From the NCBI GenBank assembly GCA_027603945.1, contig JADIIU010000039.1, positions 1 to 64,000 of the forward strand: a DNA stretch of 64,000 bases. The letters run 5' to 3'. Below, piece by piece: positions 1 through 13,072 of this stretch (position 1 is the stretch's first letter; every line of letters starts with the position of its first letter). The translations under genes were made by a program, and so were the position numbers. This DNA is from Terramyces sp. JEL0728 (lineage: Eukaryota; Chytridiomycota; Chytridiomycetes; Rhizophydiales; Terramycetaceae). The notes under the pieces were generated by a model. That model was given only the letters and a program-made list of their open reading frames with translations, was not told the DNA's origin and made no database searches.

Positions 1-824
1 GAGTCTTGATGGTATCAACTGGGGCATTGAACAACGGGCCGCAGGCACCAGAGATGAAACCGATCATAGCGGTTTGGTAAGCTGGTAACGCTTCCAAGCT
101 TGGTTGGTACTGTGATGCAGCGTTTTTCAAGTATTGGTAAACGGTAAAGTTGGCGGCTTGGTTAGTTCCTTGAATTAGTATTGTTTAACCTTGACGAATG
201 ATTGTCAAAGTAACACCCTTGTACAATGAAGCGATCCCTTCTTCTTTTACCATCACATACGCACAGTGGGCTGCATTTCTGTATTTTGGAACATCAAGAG
301 GATCAGTCATGGAGTGTCTCTGCGCTTGCAAACGGATCTTGATCACATCCATTGGTGTAACAACCATCACTGATTCCGTTGCACCGGCTCCTAGCCCAGC
401 TACACATTAATCTAGCAAAACCTAAAAATATCCCAGCAGAGGAAATATATCCAGTCTTGTCTGTTAATTTCTCCTTGTAATATTCAAATGAAGAAAATCT
501 AATCGCCATCTTTGGAACAATTCCAGTAACTACAGCTCCTAACCCTTTATACAAAGATAAAAATCCTTCCTTTTGCACAATTGAAATACCAGTCCCAATA
601 AAACCAACTCTTTTTGGCTTGGTAAGAAAAAAAAGTACCTTTGCAGCATCTGCAGCTGCACTTCCCACTGTTTTTGTTCTGATTTGCCTCTCACCGCGCA
701 ATTGCAAACGAACCTTGATTGTATCCAGAGGGTGACAAGCTAATGCTTCGCAACAACCGGCGATACCACCAGCGAGCAAGTGAATACCTAGATTCTTTTT
801 TGGTTTTTTTTCAGTTGCAGGCAT
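1..824 (-). CDS. SFC1: Mitochondrial succinate/fumarate-type carrier (C-terminus outside window)
   Basis: Member of the mitochondrial carrier family (SLC25), predicted to exchange dicarboxylates such as succinate and fumarate across the inner membrane. The start codon at 824 opens a short lysine-rich head followed by three carrier signatures: HPLDTIKVRLQ, TPMDVIKIRLQ and, at the window edge, APVDTIKT. Stretches such as YKGLGAVVTGIVPKMAIRFS match yeast Sfc1/Acr1 more closely than citrate or ornithine carriers. Introns are at 618-638 (21 nt), 400-421 (22 nt) and 169-189 (21 nt). The first is a multiple of three without a stop, so it reads through as seven extra codons, but family alignment shows it is an intron. 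The last third of the protein lies beyond base 1. Substrate is inferred from similarity. Confidence 0.88.
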
Positions 825-1009
825 TATTGTAAAAAATAGGACAATGGAGTTGTTGGTGATCATCCACAAGCCACGCGTTACGTTAGTGAATACCACATGC
901 CAGTGGAGTGGTTTAACGTGAAATAATCAAGGGATACGGCTCTCGCTAAATTGGTTTGCCTTGTAATACCACAAAGATGTTTACGCTTTCAGGATGTTTT
1001 ACCAGATAT

Positions 1010-1738
1010 TTATTTTGATAATTCAACATGCCATTTAATGGTACCTGTGACTTTGATTGGAAACCCTTGTTTAATAGATACCCTCCAGCCCAACGACGTG
1101 AAATATCCCTCGTACGCAGCATTCAAATCATCCGCAGTTAAATCCCGCAACCGATTCCAGTATTGACGTTCCACAGATATTTTATTTTTAGGATTCTCTG
1201 CGGGTATAATAACTCTCTGGTTCATCTTTATTGGGAAATCTGGAATCAGCTTCTTGATGGTTGAAATTGCAAACACAGCGTGAGTGAAATTATCGCAATC
1301 GTAGTGCCAGCCATTGAAATCTGCAAAGGCAAGTTGATTATCAGGCACGATTTTGAAACTGCTGATCCCAGTTTCAAAAATTAATCGTCCTTTGCAATCC
1401 AATAATCGATACCATTCAGCAACTCTTTCTTGGTTGTGGAACATGTATCTCCAAGTGCTCCAATCAATAATAATTTCCCTGAATATACTAGAGTTTAAAT
1501 ACCCAAGGGCTTTTAGGTTATTAAAATCCATCCATACATGAGGCCGATCTTCTTTAAAGACACCTCCAAACCTATCCATAGCCAGGTGTGAGTGACTGTC
1601 GGTCCACCACGCCAAGCCATTGCCCCGACCGACTACAATCGAATCAAACTTGCTTTTCCATTGCTCATGGGATGGATGTGACTTGTTGGAATCGAAAGGA
1701 TAAACTTCATGCCCAAACCGACCCAATTCATCCTCCAT
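1010..1738 (-). CDS. Conserved hypothetical protein, possible methyltransferase fold
   Basis: Uninterrupted 242-codon gene that I do not recognise with certainty. The chosen start at 1738 opens MEDELGRFGHEVYPFDSNKS; an upstream in-frame start near 1789 would add 17 residues rich in Cys and Phe and looks less likely. The middle contains a pattern like the second half of class I SAM-dependent methyltransferases: a hydrophobic strand ending in Asp (REIIIDWSTWRYM), then a helix with EWYRLLDCKGRLIFE, which resembles the common RLLKPGGRLIFE strand. A clear glycine-rich SAM motif is not visible. Trp and Tyr are frequent. It lies in tandem between the carrier and eL39 on the same strand. Another enzyme with a Rossmann-like fold is possible. 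Confidence 0.6.
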   Translation of the reverse strand: MEDELGRFGHEVYPFDSNKSHPSHEQWKSKFDSIVVGRGNGLAWWTDSHSHLAMDRFGGVFKEDRPHVWMDFNNLKALGYLNSSIFREIIIDWSTWRYMFHNQERVAEWYRLLDCKGRLIFETGISSFKIVPDNQLAFADFNGWHYDCDNFTHAVFAISTIKKLIPDFPIKMNQRVIIPAENPKNKISVERQYWNRLRDLTADDLNAAYEGYFTSLGWRVSIKQGFPIKVTGTIKWHVELSK

Positions 1739-1858
1739 ATTAAAAAAAAAGATGCAAATTCTACAAGCAGAATGCATCGTTAATAACAAAAATCCTTATA
1801 TCAAACATTTTGTATTAAAATTCTACCCAGAATCCAATACACACATGAATATAATCGT

Positions 1859-2061
1859 TTAAAGGCCGAGCTTGGTTCTTCTCCAGTGACGACGTTTAGC
1901 GTTGTAGCGGATAGTGTTGTCAGTCTTGAATCTGAACCAGTTTGGAAGGGCTCTGTTTTGTCTTTGTTTCTTTCCAAGAATTTTCTTTACCTTGAATGAT
2001 TTGTTTGATGGCTATTGTTAGTCCGTTCTTATTTCTATTTGGTGTATTCAATCCTTACCAT
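1859..2061 (-). CDS. RPL39: Ribosomal protein eL39
   Basis: Small basic protein of the 60S subunit near the exit of the peptide tunnel. The coding sequence is split: the first exon is only the ATG (2059-2061), followed by a 47-nt intron at 2012-2058, then 50 codons. The product is 51 residues, the normal length for the family, and keeps the diagnostic end [20 protein letters not shown]. The intron is more than twice the length of ordinary introns in this window and carries a CTAAC element close to its acceptor. A start-codon-adjacent intron is typical of fungal ribosomal protein genes. Recognition is very secure because the protein is highly conserved. Confidence 0.96.
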
Positions 2062-2364
2062 CGAAAAAAAGTAAAAGAAAAATCGAAAATGCAATTTTTT
2101 TTTCTCCGTGGTCACGTGATTGACATCTTTTAGTTTCTGGACAAGAATTGAGAATAGAGATAGTTTTGTCTTTTAAAGATTTTTATAGTTTGTTTTTAAA
2201 TGAGAGTTATCTGAATCGCAGAGGTGCGCGAGTGGAAAAACATATTACGATACGATTAGAAAATTATCAGATAATAGATATACGACTGGATTATCGTTAG
2301 AGCACTGTTGCTCCTTTTCTCCTTTTTGATTTTTGGGAGAAGCAAAAGTTACACGCCTCAAAGA
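2062..2364. promoter_or_regulatory. Divergent promoter region between eL39 and the TBC gene
   Basis: This 303-bp spacer separates two divergent genes and holds no convincing coding sequence. It contains a perfect 8-bp palindrome TCACGTGA at 2112-2119, an E-box of the kind bound by basic helix-loop-helix factors such as Cbf1 in fungi. AT-rich tracts lie on both sides. The binding role is inference from the motif alone. Confidence 0.35.
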
Positions 2365-3684
2365 ATGACAGAAGAGGAGAGAAAATCAGAGGATTCGACA
2401 GAAACCAGAGCAAGCCAAATGCTCCACCACCAACCTTCGTCTGACGATATACCACCCATCCCTCCACTATCAGCCTTAATAGAAAATATTAATCGCTCAT
2501 TCGACAAGGAATTAAACTTGAATTTAGTTACAAATACAGTAAGACCGACAGATGATTATGGATTTTATTTGGACACAAAAGACTGCACTCCTCATGTAGA
2601 ATTAAGGTACAAGAGCCTAATATAAAGCGTTAAACAAAAAAAGAATCTCACTAGCAAGGAGAATGAATGGATATCGTTATTAAGCAACTGGGACCAATCT
2701 ATAAGAAAGAAAAAGAATAAAGTAGCTGCTATTAATAAAGATAAAGAAAATGTGTCGGCAAGGAGTCCCAGATTCATTACGAGCGCAAGTCTGGCAGAAC
2801 CTTACAGGATCAAGCAAAAAGAAGATTGTGGGGAAATTCAATGTACTGTTGATTAACACAAGGAATTACGGTCGCGGAGTGATAAACCGCCAATATTTGA
2901 TATTATAGAACGGGATATACATCGATGTTTTCCAAGTAAAATATTTTTAATTACAGCCCATGTAATGTTTTCAGACGCAAATGGAGAAGGGTAATTTATT
3001 GATTTATGCAGTCAAAAGAACCTGCGCGATGTGCTTCGAGTGTATGCGTTGTATAACCCTGCCTTGGGGTATTGCCAAGGAATGGGGATGCTTGTCGGGC
3101 TACTACTAATGCGGATGAGTCCGGAAGTAAGTCAAATTAATATCAGGATGCGTTCTGGATGCTGGTTGTTATCTTGGAGAACTACATTCCGGATTATCAT
3201 TCAGAGAATTTGTATCAGTTACGAGTAGATGCAGCAGCATTTGAATTGTGCTTGAAAAAGTTCCAGAGACCTCTTGCAAGGCACATGGTAATTTCCTGTT
3301 GATCTAGCATGAACTAAAGCCGCTAAACTACATGACACAGTGGTTCCTGACTCTGTATACTATGACGCTGCCATGGAGCACAGTTCTTCGATTGTGGGAT
3401 ATGTTTCTTCACGACGGTGCCAAAGCACTATTCAGGGCAGGGATTGGAATCCTCGCCCCTAAAAAATGTACAGCTCATTAACCTCAGCATATATAATCAA
3501 GTACTGCCCCACATCGTCGGATATACTAGAGTATCTCTTTGCATTGCCGAAACAAGTAACGGACGCGGACGAGTTTATTGAAGAATGTTTAAAGATTAAA
3601 CTTGGACATAAAGATTTAGATAAGATGCGCAATCAAGTAAAGATGGCTCATAGCTCACTGGATAGTGGCGTAAACAAACGATAA
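2365..3684 (+). CDS. TBC-domain Rab GTPase-activating protein
   Basis: A 385-residue Rab GAP, expected to switch off a Rab GTPase in membrane traffic. It is spread over nine exons joined by eight introns of 19-21 nt: 2607-2627, 2722-2740, 2843-2862, 2936-2956, 2991-3011, 3127-3146, 3288-3307, 3468-3487. After splicing the TBC motifs appear in order: RQGVPDSLRAQVWQNL, IERDIHRCFP (the arginine finger region), YNPALGYCQGMGMLVG (glutamine finger) and MTQWFLTLYT...VLRLWDMFLHDGAKALFR. Both catalytic fingers, R of IERDIHR and Q of YCQG, are present. The N-terminal 90 residues are polar and probably disordered. The target Rab cannot be told. The stop is directly followed by TAATAAA. Confidence 0.92.
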
Positions 3685-3798
3685 TAATAAAGCATATAAC
3701 TATACGGTGATTTTCGACTATCATTTGTTTTGGGATCGTACTAGCTGTCAGTTCAATTGCAATAAAATATAATTGATGAACTTTAGTTTTTCAACAAA

Positions 3799-6700
3799 AT
3801 GTCCAGAGATCAGCGACCCAGCTGGGAGGTAGACATAATTAGAAATCTGAATGCCAAAGTTAAAGTAATTCAAATATTAATCAAGGACAAGAACAATGCT
3901 CTGTCTGATCTGAGACAGTGGGTAAACGAACCAAGATCGCTGGGAAGACTTTCAGAGTCTGGTTGGGAAAGTCTCCTTACCAGTTATATTACGTTTATTG
4001 AAAAGGAAAGGGAACAGCTTAAACAAAAAGTGAAAGCAAATAATAGACCGGCAATTAATCACATTGCATTAGTAATTGGAATATTCAAAGATATAGTAGT
4101 GTTGGCTTCGCAGGAACTGCCAATTGTATTGAATAGCAAGATATTAAAGTTTATTGTACAAACATTGAATATGAATCAGGATGAGAAACTAATTACAGCA
4201 CCATTTACAAAATGCCTCGTTGCCATGTGTTCACAGCGAGTATTCAGAGAAGTAAGCGTATAATAATTTAGCGATTGGATGTAAAGGAATGGCACTTGAT
4301 TGTGGATTACTGTATGGACTTTTTCCTTAAAGAATCGGAAATACAGCCCACGTTTGACCGAGCAGATCGTAGAACGGAATGGTACAATTAATATTAAGCT
4401 AGTCTCGATTTAGCAACTTGTTTTTCAGCTATAGTAGGAGCAACATTTGCAAACTCGGTCATCACTGAAGCAAACGAATTGTTAACATTCGTCTCTCAGT
4501 ATATTTCACTATATCAAATTGAAAATCTATCCTTTGAACAATTACTAAACACTTCAATCAAAATATTGCTATTCCTGGATATTGATAACCTCGATCTTTC
4601 GTTTGCATTTTTGAAAGCAATATTTCACAGATTGATTGACCTGTACTCTTCAAAGAATGACAATTTACGCCTAGCTATTCTCCGGATATTCAAGATTTAT
4701 ATAGCGATTGGAAATCAACGAGATGTCGAAGAAGAGGGGCCAAATTTCCTAAAGAACTGTCAACGTTTGATAAATCTGATGGCCTCACTGGAAAAACAAC
4801 CGCCGATTATTCCACTTGGACATATTAGTTTGTTGGACGAATCAATTTCAAATCACCATGCTTGTTCTGATAGCACTGTCCTTTCATGGACTTACATTAC
4901 CCTTATGGCAGAATTGTGTTTTTTGGAAATTCGAAATCCAAATGAATTTAACAGTCAAAATACCCCAGATCCAACGGAAAGACCAAGAAAGAAATCCAAG
5001 GTCGACAAAGGAGCTTTCCTCACACGGCTTCTCAACAGCGGAGACGTCAATTGCCAAATATTTGGACTGCAGATACTTGTCGTGCTATTAAAGCTGTATC
5101 CCCAGTCAATGAAAGGGATTTTGAATATGTACTGTAATGAATTGTCTCTACTTTTTAGTAGCCATGATGGCAATGTCCAGCAAAATGCCGCGCTGTGTCT
5201 CTGTATAATTTCAAAGCAGCCCACACTATTTCTGGAAAGCTTTGATTCCCATTCTGTCTTTGATACTTGCTTGAACAGACTCGTTGCATTAGGAGAATGT
5301 TTACGCGCAACGATCCAGTTAATCACATTTTTCATAGAACAGAATCAAATCCCGTCAGAGAAATTGCAAGATCTGGTGGATTTCTTTACCTCTATTGAAT
5401 CATGTGTTTTGAACAACCAAGGATCGAAATGTTTGGCAAAATTGCTCTCCCATCCAAGTGTGCTGGATAGGAATATGTATCAGAAAGTGGTGGATACATT
5501 ATTCAATAGTCTGCAGCCCAGTTCAGCGCACTCTTCTAATGTGCCTTTTCACGAATTTATGATTTCCACGATGAACTACTTGTTTTTCGCAGACGCTGAA
5601 CCACAGCGAGACACGCAGATGATACTAGAAGAAAAAAGATTATTTGACTGGGAATTCCAGAAATTGTATGAAAGATTGTTGTTTGTCTCTGGAACAAATG
5701 GAGACCTGCTCACGCAGTGTTTATACAAGGAAACGGACACTCCTGTAATTGTTCAGCAAGATGGCAAAGAACGGTTAATTGCTCTATTAAAAGAAAAGAT
5801 CGATGGATATATTGGGATATTAGACACAATCTTAAACGATGAACAACGATTTTTATGCTCCTTGACAATTGCACAAACTATTCAGTGTCTCCCTAATGCT
5901 GTGGATATTGCTGAAAGGTCTAGAGGTGAATTTAATCTTCTATCGGCACATCCTATAAACGCAAGCATAGATAGCGGATCTTTTCAACATTTGGATTTAT
6001 TGCAAAGTATTTCCAAAAAGAATACAACGCAAAAATCATTGCTATGGCCATTTAACGAAGATTTGACTCTTCAGGTGCTCCTTCAATTAATCGATATCAA
6101 AGATGATTCTAATCTCTCGCCAACAGACTCTCAGTTTTCTGATTTTATTTCAGATCGAAAAGCAAGTCATAAATTGAATTTATTTGAAATTACAAACTAT
6201 GGGAAAAACATCAATTTTGAAGAGTTATCCAATTTTGACAAGAAAATCAATGTTCTGGTAAGGAGTTTGCGCACCTTGGAAAAATCTACCTTTAAATTTA
6301 CAGAATTTAGAGATATTTTCAAAGAATATTTAACTATTATGATTGAATCAAAGGAGTTTGAAATGAACTGCATCATATTTGGCAAATATTGCAAAGAAAT
6401 GATGGAAATTTTTGAATTTGGTAATTTACCTTTAATAATTAGATTTTTGGTTGGTGATACTTGACAAATTAAAAGAGAAGCTTATGAAACCGCCACTGGA
6501 TGGTAGCTATCTCTACCGACAAGTCTGCATAAAGTTTCTGGCTTTTTCCTTCCAGAAAGTGCGTGATGACTTTGATATTTTATCTCTGAAAAGCAGTTGC
6601 GAAAAGCTGCTCAACTATTTGATTAGTAACTACGAACTCTATCCGACTCCTATAAAACTGGATATTTCAAGACTCCTAATCGCGCTTGCAATGAACCCCA

Positions 6701-9700
6701 GATTGAAGGTGATTGCTAATACATGCAATCCAGTTCCAACGTTCTTGGAAAGTGTTCGGTTTGATGTTTTTGAATACAAATTTCAGCTTGCAGTGGAATT
6801 GTTGCCCATTCTTTTCAAATATGCCAGTAGTTCTCAATGCCGCAAAGTAGTTGACTCTGTCAAGAAATATGTGGTTACTGCGGAAACAAATGATATCCAG
6901 AATATCAGCAACTCGCTAATATATGGATCTATACTTCGAGCTATGGGTTCTGTGGATGAAGATGTTATTGTATCTCTTTTACAGTTAGCCGCTGATCAAC
7001 CATCATTTGACACCATCCCATTCCTATTTGAAAAAATATCAAAAGAGTTTGGATTCCGATCTGTATTGGATTTACTTGAAATCTACCTTGACACAATGCT
7101 GCACAACTGGACGCTGGATATCAACGAATTTCCAATGTATCTGTTCAACTGTGAAACGCTTGACGATTTCACAAAAAGGTATGCTGAACATATTGCACTG
7201 TACTACTTCAAGAACAGCCATTTCGAACAGATTCTAAAGATGGCAGATATAATACCAATTTCCGAGTTATTGAAAAAGGTGTTTGCTAAAATTTACTCTC
7301 ACAGCCTTATCCACAAGGTAATTGCTTCTTAACAAGACAATCAATGGAGAAGAGTTTTTGCGCAAATTAGTTGAATTAGATTCTAAAGTTTTTTTGGATG
7401 TTGTATTGGAGAATATTGTTGCAATCACATTTAATCAGTTGAAGATGGCACATGGGATGGAAGCTTGCGACCCGAAATTGCTGCCTGAGTTACTTCAAAA
7501 TGGTTTGCATTCAATTGGCGTCCAAATTATCAACAAGCCAGGCACTAATAATATTCAACAGATACTAAGCGGGTTGGAATATCTGCATGGAGCCGACTTG
7601 GAGAATCTAAACGGCAAGCTCTCACTATACACGCTTTACCAGCTGGTACATCGGATGAATGTGTATTTAAGCCGGCAATCGTTTGTTGATAAACAACTTT
7701 CAATCATTAAAAACGGATACACAATTTTGGTGTTGATAGCAAAAAAGCTAATCACACATCCTCTGGTTTATCAAACTATTATGCAAAATTTGCTCAAATA
7801 CGTTGGGATTCCAAAATTAACCAACCCCATTTGCCAGTTAGTCAACTACCTGACAAATCTGTGTGTATCACAGGGAGACTATGCATCATTGACTCAACAT
7901 GCTATTTCAAATGTTTCAACCCTTAGCTCTTATTGTTATTTATCGGATGGAAACAAAGATATGATTGTAGATTCAATTGAAAAAATTGTAACGGGCTCAA
8001 CAAATTATCTGGATCCACTTCAAGCTGAATCAACAGTGAATTTACTTTTGGTGGGGTTGGATCCTGAAATGGAATGCTTTAAATCTCTATTTGAAAAATT
8101 CAATGTTAAAATCACTAGCGTTAGTGTTTTGGTAAATTGGGTTACTTTGCTTGATTGTAATTCGTTCGTTTCTAAATCGCCTTTCTTGCGACTATCCAAA
8201 GCATTGGACTTGCAGGAAAATATGGATTTCATCAAAGAATTCAACAAGCACGACTCTTTGATCAGTAATTTGAAATCAATAGTCCAGAGTAATAACCCAA
8301 CCCTTCAAGATATAAAGCCTATCGCTGCCGGAGCATTTGCTAAAATCTTGAACTATTTTAGGACTGATAGCTACCATGAAGATCATTTCGAATATCGAAC
8401 CCCAGACTCTGAATGTTATATAGGATGCAAAGTAGCCCTGGAAAGATTATATGATTATATCTTCAATCCCGACCTGGATACCGTTAAATGCTGCTATTCT
8501 GTATTGTCCAGTATCGGCTCTCTTGCAGAAGCCCAAGATGTGTTTGGAGAGTTGGAAGACAAGATCAAAAGCCATTTGAATCTTTTTCAATCGGAAACCC
8601 CAATTCCGATATCACTGAAAAACGAATACCCCAATATTGACGATCGTTCCATCTGGAAAAGTTCTGGCAAAACTAAAGAGGAATGGGTCATTATATTTAC
8701 CAATTCTTTGCTCAACAGCTTTGATTATCCCGGCTTTTTTTTGTGCCTCAGTCCAATGTTTAAAGTACAGCCGCAATATGCAATTGTTATGCTTCCATAT
8801 CTCGTACACTATATCTTGAACACAGAATTGCAAAAAGCTCCCAAACAATCCAAGTTGATGATTAGAGAGATTTTGTCAAATGATATCAAAGAATTCTTTA
8901 TCGAGGCACAAGAAGATGATATCGTTGCAAAATCAATCTTACTGGATGTCGTTATGGTATGTAACTCCTAACCCTAGTTCCTGTTTAAGACCAAGCCTCC
9001 AATTGCATACCATCAATGGCTAGAGTTGGATTTCCCTAATTTAGCATCAGCATCATTGCATATCGGGAATCACCTAAATGCGATATACTTTATTGAGCAG
9101 TACTATTCGCAAAACTCCAATGCCCACTCCATACCGTCTGCAATTTGGCAGCACCTTCTTGATAGCTATCGGGGGTTGCATGATACTGACGGTTTTCACG
9201 GGACGATTTCTTCTTTGGATTCGAACGGCGTCAACTTTTTGTCTTTGATACAGCAGCAAGAAGCTTACGACCAAGACTGGATGAACCTCTTTTCTTTCCA
9301 GGACGCTTTACACCAGATTCAAAATCCTGGCTTTTATTCCGAAGATCTGATTGAGAGTTTATCAAAGTCTGGACATTATCAAACTGTAAACCAATTGATG
9401 ACGAACAGAAAGCTGAATGACGACCAGCTTGATAGCTTTGGTTGCATGTGGAGACTAGGACAGTGGTCGACAGACATTGCTGGAAAGGATAGTGCAATTG
9501 GACAGAATATTAACAGCGACTTTTATCAGCTATTATATCAATTGGAGCACTCTTCTAACATTCCCAAACTCCATCAAGACATTGACACTGCTCTTGTATC
9601 GTATAGCAATTCGAAAACCAGCTTTCCAGACCTGATCTCGATTTTAGAAATTAAGGAAATTGTCCGGTTCAAAGAGCAAAAGGAAGAAACGAATGTTAAC

Positions 9701-12181
9701 GAATTATTCAACATCTGGACAAACAGGATCAACAACCTACTACTGGACAACAAGTTTGAAGAAATAGAACAAATTCTTTCAATCAGAACAAGAGTAATGG
9801 ATATTTTGTTGCACGGAAAGGAAAAGTTGAAGCCGAACAGTGCTGCTTTCGGATCACTACAGCTGCAGTTTAAAAATCACCTGTATAAAGTTGCCGAGCT
9901 TGCAATAGACAATAAATTCTTGGTATTGGCCAGGAATTCGGAGCTGCAACTTGAGAATATGCAAAGTGTCTCATTAATGGATTCAATTAAAACAAAGATC
10001 TTGTCCATCAAAATTGAATGGGCCCGAGATCACAAAAATGTTGCATTAAAGTTTTTTGACAACCTGCTCAATACTACGATTGATAATAATCAGATCGAAC
10101 CTTCCCTGAAGGGTGAAATGCTACATCTTCACGGTATGTGGTCTAAATCCAGCCGCAAATCTACCCCAAAGACGATTGTCAAGAACTTTTTGCAACCAGC
10201 ACTAAAAAAAATTGAATCTTCAAAGATGGTTGACAGCGGAAAGTATTATTTTGATCTTGCAAACTATTGTGATGAAATCTTCAATACCATGCAAAATGAT
10301 GATACCCACACGCGCTCTGTAAAGTTATTGCAACGTAGAAAGTCTGATCTGGACGAAATGCAGCGTTTAGGTGAAAATGCAAAAAAGAGCAACTATATAA
10401 GGAAATTGACCAAGCAAATCGAAATTGATGAGCATGACATTTCCCAATACGAACTAGAGAAGGACCGCTTTCTGTTGCTCAGTGTTCAGAGCTACATGCG
10501 CAATCTTGCAAAATCGGATCTGAAAAAGGAGCATTCAGTGTTTAGATTATGCTCTCTATGGTTTTCAAACTCTACAAATTTGGAATTGAACTCGTTCATC
10601 GAGGGTAACTTTGCTCAAATTGCGACAAACAAGTTTTTGATCCTAATGCATCAACTGTCAGCAAGATTTGCTGTTAAAAACCTGGCACCTGATTTTTTTG
10701 CCGCAATTAGTAGTTTGATTGAAACAATCGTAATAGACTATCCTTACCAGGCACTCTCGTACATTTTGGCATTGAAGAATGTTGCGTCCGAAAAAAGCAC
10801 ACAATCCACGTCATCAATTTCCAGCGATACAATAGATACTTTCATCTCGAAAATTCGAAAAGAACCCAATATGGAAAGGATTGTTTTCAACATGGAAAAG
10901 CTGTTTAAAGGGTATATTTTGGCAGCCTATCAATTGGTGCCGAAAAACAGTAAGAAATTAACATTGGATAGCACTTCAATTCTTTTAAAAATCAAAGCAG
11001 AAGCCAAGATTCCGGTCATTACTGTTCAGCAAAATACTTTATTGCCAAAGGCATATGATAATATTATTTATATAGACAGATTTGAAAATACATTCAACAT
11101 GCCTGGTGGAATCAATGCTCCAAAAGTGCTAAAGTGCGTTGCTAGTGATGGCAAAATATACCGGCAGCTGGTAAAATCACGAGGTAAGTCAAACTAAGGT
11201 AGATGATTTGAGACAAGACTCTGTGCTTTCGTCAGTGTTTAACGTAGTGAACATGTTGTTGTCAAAACAAATCGAGTCTAGAAAACGAAAGCTCTATATC
11301 CGAACATACAAGATTGTTCCGTTGGCAGCCCAAGCAGGAGTGCTTGAATGGGTTGATGGAACAGTTCCAATTGGCAATCTGCTGATGCAAAACCATCCCA
11401 ATCCAAAGATTGTGGAAGAGTTATCGCGTTTTAGGACAGTTATGAAATCTGAGCACGACAAGAAAGGATCTACAATAGAATCAAAATTAAAAGTGTTCAA
11501 GAAAATTGAAAAGGCATTTCCTCCAATTTTCGGCTCTGTGTTTTTTGAATTATACAGAGATCCAAAGATTTGGTACGAGAATAGGCTCAAATATGTTCAA
11601 AGTGTCGCTGCAAGCTCCATTGTGGGGTACATGCTTGGAATCGGAGATAGACATTGTCAAAATATCTTGTTTGACAAGAACTCGGCGGAAGTTATCCATA
11701 TTGATCTTGGAATTGCATTTGATCAAGGAAAATTGCTGACTACCCCTGAGCTAGTGCCTTTTAGACTTACAAAGAATCTTGTGCACGCGATGGGAATCAC
11801 TGGGGTTGAGGGTGTGTTCAAGAGGGGCTGCGAAGAAACTTTAAAAGTATTACATACCGAAAGCGACTTTATTTTCACGCTGTTGGATGTTTTCAGACAC
11901 GATCCTCTTTATTCTTGGTAATTTAGGCTAACTCTAGGTCGGTATCAGCACATAAACTGAAGAATATCCAAAAGGATGAGCAAGATGACGATGCAGACTA
12001 TCAACGGTACTTTGACAAAGAAAATTCCGGAAATGAAGAAGCTGATATTGCTCTATTTGGTGTCCGCAAGAAGCTATCTTCAAATCTTGGCGTTGAATGT
12101 CAGATTGAAGAGTTGGTGAATAGCGCGACAGATGCGAATAACTTGTGCAGAATGTATCCTGGATGGCAAAGCTGGATATAA
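3799..12181 (+). CDS. TEL1: Tel1/ATM-family PI3K-like DNA damage checkpoint kinase
   Basis: Giant 2746-residue protein kinase that responds to DNA double-strand breaks and guards telomeres. The N-terminus matches the ATM/Tel1 TAN region (LSDLRQWVNEP near residue 40), followed by about 2200 residues of helical repeats and a FAT region. The kinase core has KSRDDLRQDSVL, GDRHCQNILFDKN and VIHIDLGIAFDQGK, then a FATC end finishing MYPGWQSWI. The catalytic Asp and Asn (GDRHCQN) and the metal-binding DLG are intact. Seven introns of 19-22 nt: 4252-4271, 4382-4402, 6421-6442, 7318-7336, 8957-8977, 11184-11202, 11918-11937. Each join restores the frame, and the one at 11184 restores the DDLRQD motif exactly. 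RLTKNLVHAMGITGVEGVFK places it with ATM rather than ATR or TOR. Confidence 0.95.
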
Positions 12182-12307
12182 TATACCTTGTAATTTAGCA
12201 ATTTCTTTGAAATATTAAGATCTGCAATAGCTTTTAGCTGCTTTTGCGCTCAACAATTGATCTGGCACGCATATGCAGTTAATTTATGCATACTTTTTTT
12301 GATAAAA

Positions 12308-13064
12308 ATGACAGAGGTGGTAAAAACTACAATTATCAGGGTAAAGAGAAAAAGAACCGAAGATCCACTAGATACTTTGCTGGTAGCGCAAGAAACTGTC
12401 GATAAAAAGGTACTTGCTTGGTAACCAGCTAAAATCATTGCAAGAAGCCAAAGTTTTTAAATTCGTTGAATCGATTGAAACGGCAGCAGTCCAACAACCG
12501 CATCTGCATAATACCATCACAAAAGCTAGAGAATCAGTGAAGCAACCAGCATCAATGGAAAAAAGAAGAGAGATATTGTCTGCGAAACGATTGAAACAGG
12601 CACAAGAAGCCAGATTCAAAATTATAGAAACCAACCGCAATTTTGAAAATATTAATTTAATTGATGTTACAAGGGATGAAGATTACGGATTGGACGACGT
12701 TACGATGAACTTGATGCCAATGGTGAGAGAATATCTTGCAATCACAGAAACAGAGAAACAGCAAGACTATGTTTACGATTTGTACTATCATGATGTGGCA
12801 GCCCCGGTAGCTACAGTAATCATTCTTAACTAGAGGCTCTAGAAACCAATGCAGGAACGTTAGGAATGAATGAAGAGGGACAGATCCTTGTTGATAATAC
12901 CCCAGATTCAGACTATGACAGCGAGGACTCTAACGGTAATATAAACTAATGCAGCCGAGGATTATTATAAAAACGAATATCCAGATGAAGACAGCGGGGA
13001 TGAGTTTCAATTCAATGAGGAAAGTGATGTAATCAGCAGCGAGGATGATTATGAACATTATTAA
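12308..13064 (+). CDS. IWR1: Iwr1-type RNA polymerase II nuclear import factor
   Basis: A 232-residue homologue of Iwr1 (human SLC7A6OS), an adaptor that helps import assembled RNA polymerase II into the nucleus. Evidence is the N-terminal IIRVKRKRTEDPLDTLLV, the central QDYVYDLYYHD motif, and the acidic end with AEDYYKNEYPDEDSGDEF. Introns: 12410-12428 (19 nt), 12816-12835 (20 nt, ending in GAG) and 12936-12954 (19 nt). The middle intron is assigned by frame continuity; its acceptor is unusual, and a 29-nt version starting at 12807 is also possible. The stop codon is 8 bp from the convergent stop of the MMTAG2 gene. Confidence 0.87.
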
Positions 13065-13072
13065 AGCATTTA

